64,000 bases of DNA from an uncultured Ruminococcus sp. (GTDB lineage: Bacteria; Bacillota; Clostridia; Oscillospirales; Ruminococcaceae). Positions 24,601 to 30,189 of the stretch are shown here, piece by piece. The stretch's first letter is position 1. Each line of letters starts with the position of its first letter. A program made the position numbers and the translations under genes. Under the pieces are notes generated by a model. It had not been told where the DNA came from. It was given only the letters and a program-made list of their open reading frames with translations, and did no database searches. Where the stretch lies: contig CAKSAK010000001.1 of NCBI GenBank assembly GCA_934435205.1, forward strand, positions 310,001 to 374,000. Reading direction: 5' to 3'.

Positions 24601-25694
24601 TCGAAAGGCCACTTAGGGAGCTTAACAACAACATAGTCCAGTGCAGGCTCAAAGCAAGCGTATGTCTTGCCTGTTACAGCGTTCTTTATCTCGTCAAGAG
24701 TGTAACCGATAGCGATCTGAGCCGCAACCTTAGCGATAGGATAACCGGTCGCCTTAGATGCCAGTGCAGAAGAACGTGAAACTCTAGGGTTTACCTCGAT
24801 AACAGCATATTCAAAGCTGTCAGGATTAAGAGCGAACTGACAGTTACAGCCACCCTCTACCTTCAGTGTATCGATTATCTTCAAAGCCGCAGAACGGAGC
24901 ATCTGATATTCTTTATCAGCCAGCGTAACAGCAGGAGCGATAACGATAGAGTCACCGGTGTGAACACCAACAGGGTCAAAGTTCTCCATAGAGCAAACCG
25001 TGATAACGTTGCCCTTAGCATCTCTCATTACCTCAAACTCTATTTCTTTCCAACCTGCGATACATTTCTCAACAAGCACCTGAGTGATAGGTGAAAGATA
25101 AAGACCGTTTCTTGTGATCTCTTTTAGCTCTTCTTCATCATTAACGATTCCTCCGCCTGTACCGCCAAGGGTAAATGCAGGTCTGATGATAAGAGGATAA
25201 CCGATACCAGGCTGATTAGCGAAGTCAACAGCGTCCTCAACAGTATTAACGACCTTTGAAGGGATACATGGCTGACCGATAGACTCCATAGTGTCCTTGA
25301 ACATCTGTCTGTCCTCAGCCTTGTCGATAGTTTCAGGGTTAGCACCAAGAAGCTTAACATTATACTTGTCAAGGAAGCCCTCCTTAGCAAGCTGCATAGA
25401 AAGCGTAAGACCCGTCTGACCGCCAAGGGTAGAAAGCAGGCTGTCAGGGCGTTCTTTTTTGATAACTCTCTTAACAGTTTCAAGAGTAAGCGGCTCAATG
25501 TATATCTTGTCAGCCATAGCATTATCCGTCATGATAGTAGCAGGGTTAGAGTTTATAAGAATAACCTCCAGACCCTCCTGCTTGAGCGCACGGCAAGCCT
25601 GTGTACCTGCATAGTCAAACTCTGCAGCCTGACCTATAACGATAGGACCCGAGCCGATAACGAGAACTCGCTTTATATCTTTATTTAAAGGCAC
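21639..25694 (-). CDS. carB-dapF: Carbamoyl-phosphate synthase large subunit fused to diaminopimelate epimerase
   Basis: One uninterrupted frame of 1351 residues. Residues 1 to about 1060 are a complete CarB: two ATP-grasp halves (first ENFDPVGVHTGDSIVIAPA, second MEHIERTGIHSGDSIAVYP) and the C-terminal MGS-like regulatory domain. From about residue 1065 a complete DapF follows: FTKMQGCGNDYIYFN, MCGNGIRC with one catalytic Cys, and ETWACGTGACAAA with the second. There is no stop or frameshift at the join. An in-frame ATG (22502) opens the DapF part, so internal initiation is conceivable. CarB makes carbamoyl phosphate for arginine and pyrimidines; DapF converts LL- to meso-DAP. I know of no functional reason for joining them beyond co-expression. 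Confidence 0.93.
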   Translation of the reverse strand: MPLNKDIKRVLVIGSGPIVIGQAAEFDYAGTQACRALKQEGLEVILINSNPATIMTDNAMADKIYIEPLTLETVKRVIKKERPDSLLSTLGGQTGLTLSMQLAKEGFLDKYNVKLLGANPETIDKAEDRQMFKDTMESIGQPCIPSKVVNTVEDAVDFANQPGIGYPLIIRPAFTLGGTGGGIVNDEEELKEITRNGLYLSPITQVLVEKCIAGWKEIEFEVMRDAKGNVITVCSMENFDPVGVHTGDSIVIAPAVTLADKEYQMLRSAALKIIDTLKVEGGCNCQFALNPDSFEYAVIEVNPRVSRSSALASKATGYPIAKVAAQIAIGYTLDEIKNAVTGKTYACFEPALDYVVVKLPKWPFDKFVYAKRELGTQMKATGEVMAIGSTFEQAIMKAVRGAEIGHDCLISPKMLDLDDKTIHDRLSDCTDERLFVVYEALRRGVTVDEIHSITKIDEWFLYKLCKLIDMEKTLKNDFNEDTYLEAKKIGYTDKVIEKITGKKIDKPVHAVFKMVDTCAAEFAAMTPYFYSTYDNEDEASEFIANKGHDRKTVIVFGSGPIRIGQGIEFDYASVHCVWALKEKGYDVVIVNNNPETVSTDFDTADRLYFEPLTDEDVMNIIRVEKPVGVVVAFGGQTAIKLTKHMAEHGVNILGTPPDAIDAAEDRERFDELLEQLKIKRPQGFTVMTCDEALEVANKIHYPVLMRPSYVLGGQNMIIAFNDDDIKEYMAIILDQGIENPVLIDKYLMGTELEIDAICDGEDILIPGIMEHIERTGIHSGDSIAVYPAWNVSDSLINRIIECSKKLAIALNTKGLVNIQYIAYHDEIYVIEVNPRSSRTIPYISKVTGVPMVDLATKCMLGEKLKDMGYGTGLYRNSPYVAVKVPVFSFEKLIGVDNHLGPEMKSTGEVLAVSNSLEESLYKGLTAAGYKLGKKGGVFITVRDSDKGEIPQTAKMFADLGFKIYATNGTAKVLHEHGIDAEVVAKIHENEDNNTLTLIESGKIAYVISTSSKGRIPTRDSVKIRRKTVEWNIPCLTSIDTANAIAASIRSKYTESTTEIVDINNMRTEKQTFEFTKMQGCGNDYIYFNCFDQRIDNPEGLALNLSDRHFGIGGDGVILICRSKVADAKMRMFNLDGSEGKMCGNGIRCVAKFMRDNGIVDKDEMTIETLSGIMTVSLIRHYGEVSGATVNMGKAILAPHLVPVDLEPDENGRVVDRKVNIAGNDYNITCVSMGNPHAVVFMNNVDSLDIDKVGPEFEHDKIFPERVNAEFIKVIDDHTLKMRVWERGSGETWACGTGACAAAVAAVLNGFCKKDEEISVILKGGTLKIRYTDEAVYLTGDAVTVFSGHIVM

Positions 25695-25724
25695 TTAAAT
25701 TCAATCCTTTCTGAAAAGTTTAGA

Positions 25725-25749
25725 GAATTAGGAATTAGGAATGAGGAAT
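25725..25749 (+). repeat. Left inverted repeat of the S23-like unit
   Basis: A 25-base sequence made of GGAAT/TAGGAAT/GAGGAAT steps. It is repeated exactly in inverted orientation at 26202-26226, on the other side of the four-helix-bundle gene. It resembles the GTGAGGAGTGAGGAATG end of the composite element. Confidence 0.85.
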
Positions 25750-25772
25750 GAGGAATTAACCCCTTTCATCAT

Positions 25773-26159
25773 CTATCTGCCAATACCCTCTCTCATAGTT
25801 TTGGTTATTGAAGCCAATAGTTTCTTTAGTTCAGTACAATCATTTTGTAATGACAAATGCTGTTGTTGAGTAATATATTCTGAGTCTCTAAGTAAATCAA
25901 GCCAGTACAAAGTTTCAACAGCTTCCTTAAAAGCAATATACATCTTTGACAAAAACTCTTTATGACTGATAGCACATTGAGCCTCAGCTATATTAGCACC
26001 GATACTGGTGCCACTCCGCATTACCTGAGAAGAAATTATATATTCCTTATAATTTTCCGCCAAATAACGTCTAAGCTTAATAACACGCAAAGCAAACGAA
26101 TAACTCTTTTCAGCTACCGCATTGCCTTCAAAATTCTCACAAAATGATTTGTTTTCCAT
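25773..26159 (-). CDS. Four-helix-bundle protein of the S23 / TIGR02436 family
   Basis: A small helical protein of about 128 residues. The family core SGTSIGANIAEAQCAISHKE and the following FKEAVETLYWLDLL are clear. Relatives are encoded in 23S rRNA intervening sequences and as accessory proteins of some retroelements; most are stand-alone and of unknown role. The gene lies between carA and carB-dapF in the same direction, flanked by 25-base perfect inverted repeats. Two ATGs adjoin (26162, 26159); the second is better spaced from AGGA. No reverse transcriptase or rRNA is nearby. Confidence 0.9.
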   Translation of the reverse strand: MENKSFCENFEGNAVAEKSYSFALRVIKLRRYLAENYKEYIISSQVMRSGTSIGANIAEAQCAISHKEFLSKMYIAFKEAVETLYWLDLLRDSEYITQQQHLSLQNDCTELKKLLASITKTMREGIGR

Positions 26160-26201
26160 CATATATCCTATCTCAAACTAGAATGTAGGTTTTACAGAAC
26201 A

Positions 26202-26226
26202 ATTCCTCATTCCTAATTCCTAATTC
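26202..26226 (-). repeat. Right inverted repeat of the S23-like unit
   Basis: A perfect inverted match to 25725-25749. Together the two enclose about 500 bp, including the S23-like gene. A partial GTCACTCCTCATTTTC tail extends it toward the carA stop codon. Confidence 0.85.
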
Positions 26227-26252
26227 CTCATTTGAGCGTCACTCCTCATTTT

Positions 26253-27332
26253 CTACTTCTTATTAGAATCTATTAGCGCAATAAATTCATCAAACAAGAA
26301 GTCAGTATCATGCGGACCACCGCAAGCCTCTGGGTGGAACTGTACAGAAAATGCAGGTTCGTTGAGATATCTGATACCCTCGCAAGTGCCGTCATTGGCA
26401 TTTACATAAAGAACCTTTGCCTCACCCTCAGGAAGTGAATCATTCTCTACCGCATAACCGTGGTTCTGTGATGTTATGTAAACTCTGCCTGTTTCAGTGT
26501 TCTCAGCAGGCTGGTTCGCACCTCTGTGACCGTATTTCAGCTTGTGTGTCACCGCACCATGTGCCAGTGCCAAAAGCTGATGTCCAAGACAAATTCCGAA
26601 TGTAGGTATCTTCATCTCAGAAAGCTTTTTCAGCTCCTCGATTATCTCCACATTCTCCGCAGGATCTCCAGGACCATTTGAAAGCATTATGCCGTCAGGT
26701 GCAAGCTCCTTTATCCTCTCTGCCTTTGTGTATGCAGGAACGACAGTTACCTCACAGCCCCTCTTAACAAGCTCTCTTCCAATGTTGTGCTTTGCACCAA
26801 AATCGTAAAGCACTACCTTTCTCTTGACCTCTCCCTCAGGCTCGAATGTTTTCTCCTCTGAGCAGGTCGTGTTCTTTACAGCCTCAACGATAGTGTAGTT
26901 CTTAAGATCTGTCAAGCCGAAGCTTGATCCCTCAGGAACGATCTTTCCGTTCATAACACCCGACTCACGAACTATTTTTGTGAGCTGACGAGTGTCGATA
27001 CCGTAAAGACCTACGATGTTATGCTGCTTTAAAAAAGTGTCAAGATCACCCTCACAACGGAAGTTGCTAGGCTCTTGACACCAATCTCTAACAATATAAG
27101 CTTTAACATGAGGACATTCGCTTTCAAAATCCTCAGGAATAACGCCATAGTTACCAATTAACGGAAATGTCTGAACAACTATCTGTCCGTAGTAACTAGG
27201 GTCAGTAAGTGTTTCGAGATAGCCTGTCATAGCCGTAGTAAAAACAATTTCGCCAATAGCTTCGCCAGCTGCGCCGAAACTTTTACCCTCGAAAATAGTA
27301 CCGTTCTCCAAAATCAGATACGCCTTCTGCAC
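26253..27332 (-). CDS. carA: Carbamoyl-phosphate synthase small (glutaminase) subunit
   Basis: About 359 residues. It hydrolyses glutamine to feed ammonia to CarB. The N-terminal domain has FTTAMTGYLETLTDPSY. The class I glutaminase part has IMLSNGPGDP, the nucleophile loop FGICLGHQLLALA, and a late FSVQFHPEACGGP with the catalytic His. The open frame starts at 27413, but the extension overlaps the promoter. I chose GTG at 27332, which has AGGAGG eight bases upstream and matches the family start. Normally carB follows directly; here the S23-like unit intervenes. Confidence 0.95.
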   Translation of the reverse strand: MQKAYLILENGTIFEGKSFGAAGEAIGEIVFTTAMTGYLETLTDPSYYGQIVVQTFPLIGNYGVIPEDFESECPHVKAYIVRDWCQEPSNFRCEGDLDTFLKQHNIVGLYGIDTRQLTKIVRESGVMNGKIVPEGSSFGLTDLKNYTIVEAVKNTTCSEEKTFEPEGEVKRKVVLYDFGAKHNIGRELVKRGCEVTVVPAYTKAERIKELAPDGIMLSNGPGDPAENVEIIEELKKLSEMKIPTFGICLGHQLLALAHGAVTHKLKYGHRGANQPAENTETGRVYITSQNHGYAVENDSLPEGEAKVLYVNANDGTCEGIRYLNEPAFSVQFHPEACGGPHDTDFLFDEFIALIDSNKK

Positions 27333-27372
27333 TATAAGCTCCTCCTTTTTCACGCAAATTTTTACGATTACT

Positions 27373-27401
27373 ATTATAACACAACCGCCTGCCTTTGTAA
27401 A
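27373..27401 (-). promoter_or_regulatory. Promoter of carA operon
   Basis: Minus strand TTTACA (27401-27396), 17-base spacer, TATAAT (27378-27373). No pyrimidine attenuator was recognised in the short leader. Confidence 0.7.
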
Positions 27402-27444
27402 GGCTTTTAACACTTTTTTTAGTTTTTATTTTTCAGTGTAAAAT

Positions 27445-27473
27445 AAAAAACGAGCAGACTGAAGTCCACTCGT
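27445..27473 (-). terminator. Terminator after DUF2798 gene
   Basis: Minus strand ACGAG with inner ACT and AGT pairing, CTCGT, then a T run. Confidence 0.75.
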
Positions 27474-27480
27474 AAATTCC

Positions 27481-27978
27481 CTATTCTGTCGCAGTCTGAA
27501 CAGCACCGCTTTTCTGTCCACGTTCTCTGAAAATAAGTCCGAAGACGAATCTAACTATCGGACCTGCAAAGAAAAGCTGCCAGCAGAGAGCCATAGGAAA
27601 GTTCATAGCAGTTGTTTCTAACCATACCGCAATAACTTCCCTGCCTGCGTCCTTAAAAAGCAGCGTAGCCGCAAGGCTCATGAGCGGGCACATAAAAATA
27701 ACAGAGATAACAGATATGGCAAGCACAAGATGAAAAGGATTGTCCTTTCTAACATCAACAATGCTGAACGCCTTTTTCTTTGCTATCTTACCCACAGCCA
27801 AAAAGTCGAGAACAAAAGCTATCGGAGCCATTATGATAAGCTCACGAAAAGCCTTGAGAAACACCGCATTTGACATTCCTCCCATATTGAGAGCAATATT
27901 GTAGCATATCATGGCATACACCATAACGAACACCATTAGTACCGTAAAAACTATCTCCTGAAACAAATTCTTTGGCAT
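27481..27978 (-). CDS. DUF2798 family membrane protein
   Basis: A 165-residue protein with four predicted membrane helices in two repeated halves. The DUF2798 pattern is visible: VLMVFVMVYAMICYNIA, then NAVFLKAFRELIIMAPIAF, and again a similar half around residues 80-145. Function is unknown; members are common in anaerobic Firmicutes. It is monocistronic, with its own promoter (28115-28143) and terminator. Confidence 0.85.
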   Translation of the reverse strand: MPKNLFQEIVFTVLMVFVMVYAMICYNIALNMGGMSNAVFLKAFRELIIMAPIAFVLDFLAVGKIAKKKAFSIVDVRKDNPFHLVLAISVISVIFMCPLMSLAATLLFKDAGREVIAVWLETTAMNFPMALCWQLFFAGPIVRFVFGLIFRERGQKSGAVQTATE

Positions 27979-28114
27979 AAAAAAATCCTCCTTATGATAA
28001 ATAAACCTACAGCTTTTTTGCAGAAGCTGTGTTGTTCGTTATCATTCAGAGAATGTGCGTTTCCAATATAAACCTGTCCTATCAATATTCAATTGCTGTA
28101 TTTCTTACTCATTT

Positions 28115-28143
28115 ATTTTACCATAATTTTGACCTGACGTCAA
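28115..28143 (-). promoter_or_regulatory. Promoter of DUF2798 gene
   Basis: Minus strand TTGACG (28143-28138), 17-base spacer, TAAAAT (28120-28115). The 320-base gap 27979-28299 holds this promoter, the pflA terminator and one palindrome, and nothing else. Confidence 0.6.
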
Positions 28144-28202
28144 TTATCCAAACAAACAGAATATTTTCAAAAATGCAAGGCAAAAAATATATATTTTCAC
28201 AC

Positions 28203-28231
28203 AAAAAACGAGCAGACCAAAGCCTGCCCGT
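28203..28231 (-). terminator. Terminator after pflA
   Basis: Minus strand CGGGCAGGCTTTGGTCTGCT then CG and a T run. A CCCCTACA palindrome lies between it and the pflA stop codon. Confidence 0.75.
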
Positions 28232-28253
28232 ATAAAAATGACCCAATATAATC

Positions 28254-28278
28254 TGTAGGGGCGAACAGCGTTCGCCCG
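28254..28278 (+). repeat. CCCCTACA-type palindrome
   Basis: A GTTCGCCC-class unit in the 3' untranslated region of pflA, upstream of the terminator. Confidence 0.85.
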
Positions 28279-28299
28279 CTTTTACGGCTTATGCAAAGC

Positions 28300-29043
28300 C
28301 TATTTTTTCTTTTTCAACGCCGCTTTAAGCCCTCTCATAATAACATCTCTCGCCTTAACAGCGTCCTCCTTGTCAAGTGGCGGAGTGTCCCCAAGAGGAT
28401 AATCCAAACCAAGCTGCTCGTACTTTACCTTGCCCATAGTGTGATAAGGCAGAACGTCAAGCGCTTTCAAAGTCTTGAGCTGTGAGATAAACTCGCCCAG
28501 CCTGAAAAGATATTCCTCTTTGTCCGTGATACCAGGAACAACAACATGACGTATCCATATAGGTACACCATGCGCCGACAAAAACTTTGCAAACGCAAGA
28601 ATGTTGTCATTGTAATGCCCCGTAAGCTTTTTGTGCTCCTCACGGTCAATGTGCTTGATATCAAGCATAACAAGGTCAGTGCATTTGCAAAGCCTTTCAA
28701 ACTTTTCCGTGTTGTCAGGAGTAAAAGTGATGCCCGAGCTGTCAAGACAAGTGTGTATTTCCTTTTCCTTAGCCTTTTCAAAAAGCTCCGTCACAAAGTC
28801 AATCTGCACCAAAGGCTCACCGCCCGTGCAGGTAATGCCGCCATTTTTCATGAACTCTTTTACCGAGTCATATTCCGCCAGCAGACTTTCTACCGTCCTT
28901 TTCGTTCCTGTACCTATCTTCCAAGTATCAGGATTGTGGCAGTAAAGACATCTCATAGGACAGCCCTGAAAGAAAATAACAAACCTTATCCCCGGTCCGT
29001 CCACCGTACCAAAGCTTTCCGTAGAATGTATAAATCCCTCCAT
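28300..29043 (-). CDS. pflA: Pyruvate formate-lyase activating enzyme
   Basis: A 247-residue radical SAM enzyme that installs the glycyl radical on pyruvate formate-lyase. The cluster motif CPMRCLYCHNPDTW (CX3CX2C) lies near residues 30-40. The SAM-binding GGEPLVQ and the late PYHTMGKVKYEQLGL are typical of PflA. It lies downstream of the split pfl genes and separately from them, with tandem repeats in between, so it may have its own promoter. GGAGGGA-like bases precede the ATG. Confidence 0.96.
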   Translation of the reverse strand: MEGFIHSTESFGTVDGPGIRFVIFFQGCPMRCLYCHNPDTWKIGTGTKRTVESLLAEYDSVKEFMKNGGITCTGGEPLVQIDFVTELFEKAKEKEIHTCLDSSGITFTPDNTEKFERLCKCTDLVMLDIKHIDREEHKKLTGHYNDNILAFAKFLSAHGVPIWIRHVVVPGITDKEEYLFRLGEFISQLKTLKALDVLPYHTMGKVKYEQLGLDYPLGDTPPLDKEDAVKARDVIMRGLKAALKKKK

Positions 29044-29068
29044 GGGATATCCCTCCTTTTTTTATTTC

Positions 29069-29144
29069 GCATGAACACTTTTTTTAATTCGCATGAGCAC
29101 TTTTTTTAATTCGCATGAGCACTTTTTTTAATTCGCATGAGCAC
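29069..29144 (+). repeat. 22-bp tandem repeat (about 3.5 copies)
   Basis: The unit starts GCATGARCAC, continues with seven T residues and ends AATTC. Copies start at 29069, 29091, 29113 and 29135. It lies just upstream of the pflA ribosome binding site. The last copy runs into a sequence shared with the repeats after thiC. Confidence 0.9.
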
Positions 29145-29180
29145 CACCTACGGGCGACTTTATTTTGTAGCCCGAGGATA
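29128..29180 (+). repeat. Second dispersed repeat family, copy 1
   Basis: It reads AATTCGCATGAGCAC, a short variable stretch, GCGACTTTATTTTGTA and CCCGAGGATAGGTTTG. The same order occurs twice on the minus strand at 37318-37526. Between 29044 and 29482 there is no gene: only these repeats, one palindrome at 29289-29316, and ordinary sequence. Confidence 0.8.
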
Positions 29181-29288
29181 GGTTTGCAGTCAAACAGTAC
29201 ATTCTGTATAAACCGAACTTGGTGCGTTTGGTTTTGCTCAAAAACAACGAATAATAAACACAGCCAATCATGCTTCCGCAAACCATTC

Positions 29289-29316
29289 TGTAGGGGACGA
29301 CACCCTCGACGTCCCG
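29289..29316 (+). repeat. CCCCTACA-type palindrome
   Basis: A GACGTCCC-class unit (TGTAGGGGACGA then CACCCTCGACGTCCCG). Confidence 0.85.
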
Positions 29317-29482
29317 TTTCTGCTCACTCACAAATTAATGTCACCGCACACCTGTCCACAAAAAGCAACAAACGAGCGGCAGCTCCCCTCCACATAAAAC
29401 ATTATGTTCTATGTAAGACGACGCCGACCGCCCGTGTGCATATTATCCGCAAAGAAACTCATTCCATGCGGCAAAGCTCAAA

Positions 29483-29734
29483 TTAAAGGCTCTTGTGGAA
29501 CGTTCTTGAAATAACGTCGTCCTGCTGTTCCTTAGTAAGCTTTACAAAGTTTACAGCATAGCCTGAAACTCTTATAGTGAGCTGTGGATACTTCTCAGGG
29601 TGAGCCTGAGCGTCCAGAAGAGTTTCTCTGTTAAGTACATTTACATTAAGGTGATGACCGCCTTTTTCAGCATATCCGTCAAGAAGTCCGATAAGGTTGT
29701 CTACCTGTGCGTCTGTTGGTTCAAAGTTTGCCAT
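29483..29734 (-). CDS. Stand-alone glycyl-radical domain of pyruvate formate-lyase
   Basis: An 83-residue protein equal to the C-terminal part of pyruvate formate-lyase. GGHHLNVNVLNRETLL (residues 25-40), HPEKYPQLTIRVSGYAVNF with the radical glycine at residue 58, and TKEQQDDVISRTFHKSL are all standard. It resembles E. coli GrcA (YfiD) but lacks its N-terminal part. Because the pflB product in this locus lacks this domain, it is probably the essential radical-bearing chain of a two-chain enzyme and not a spare. It has its own AAAGGA ribosome binding site. Confidence 0.93.
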   Translation of the reverse strand: MANFEPTDAQVDNLIGLLDGYAEKGGHHLNVNVLNRETLLDAQAHPEKYPQLTIRVSGYAVNFVKLTKEQQDDVISRTFHKSL

Positions 29735-29818
29735 AGTATTACATTCCTTTCTTAGTATTTATGGAAAACAAGCGGAGCAGTTTATATCTGACACAGTTTG
29801 TAAAAAGCTGTCATGTGA

Positions 29819-29900
29819 CGGGCGAACACTGTTCGCCCCTACAAATACCTTTATGTAGGGGAACGGCATAATTTCTGCTTAGCAGAAATACGACGTCCCA
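29819..29900 (+). repeat. Two CCCCTACA-type palindromes
   Basis: 29819-29843 is the GTTCGCCC class. 29854-29900 is the long-loop form with the ATTTCTGC/GCAGAAAT inner hairpin. They separate the 75-residue ORF from the glycyl-radical domain gene. Confidence 0.85.
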
Positions 29901-29961
29901 TTTATCTTTTTCAGCAAACTTAATCGGAGCATATATCTCCGCCGTTTTCTAAAATAGGGAG

Positions 29962-30189
29962 TTAATCTTCATCTCTGTCAACAGCGTCCTCTTCTGTAGG
30001 CTGACAGCAAGCCGTCTTGCCGTCACCGCCGCAGTCAGAAGTGCTGTAAGTTTTAACGTTCAGACCTTCTTCAGTTTCGTCAATGTCTATCGTAAGATGA
30101 CCCTGACCGCCCATCATAAGTCTGTCAATGACGTCAACAAGCTCGTTTACCTGAGCCTCGTCCTCGTCCTTTTTAACATTAAACCCCAT
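29962..30189 (-). CDS. Small acidic protein resembling a degenerate PFL C-terminal segment
   Basis: A 75-residue acidic protein that overlaps the end of pflB by 11 bases in the +1 frame. Its middle (AQVNELVDVIDRLMMGGQGH, residues 12-31) lines up with the start of the glycyl-radical domain (AQVDNLIGLLDGYAEKGGHH) encoded by the next gene. It then diverges, has no RVSGY motif, and ends in a Cys-rich acidic tail (DCGGDGKTACCQ). It could be a decayed copy of the radical domain, an assembly factor for the split enzyme, or a frameshift extension of PflB. The run GGGG before the PflB stop would permit a +1 slip. Confidence 0.65.
   Translation of the reverse strand: MGFNVKKDEDEAQVNELVDVIDRLMMGGQGHLTIDIDETEEGLNVKTYSTSDCGGDGKTACCQPTEEDAVDRDED

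Noticed and set aside
29069..29144. Possible CRISPR array
   Set aside because: The 22-bp units are directly adjacent without unique spacers, and no cas gene is near; this is a simple tandem repeat.
30179..30189. Simple sequencing error joining pflB to the downstream frame
   Set aside because: The overlapping frame lacks the RVSGY radical motif, so a single-base error there would not restore a normal PFL; the true radical domain is a separate gene 445 bases downstream.
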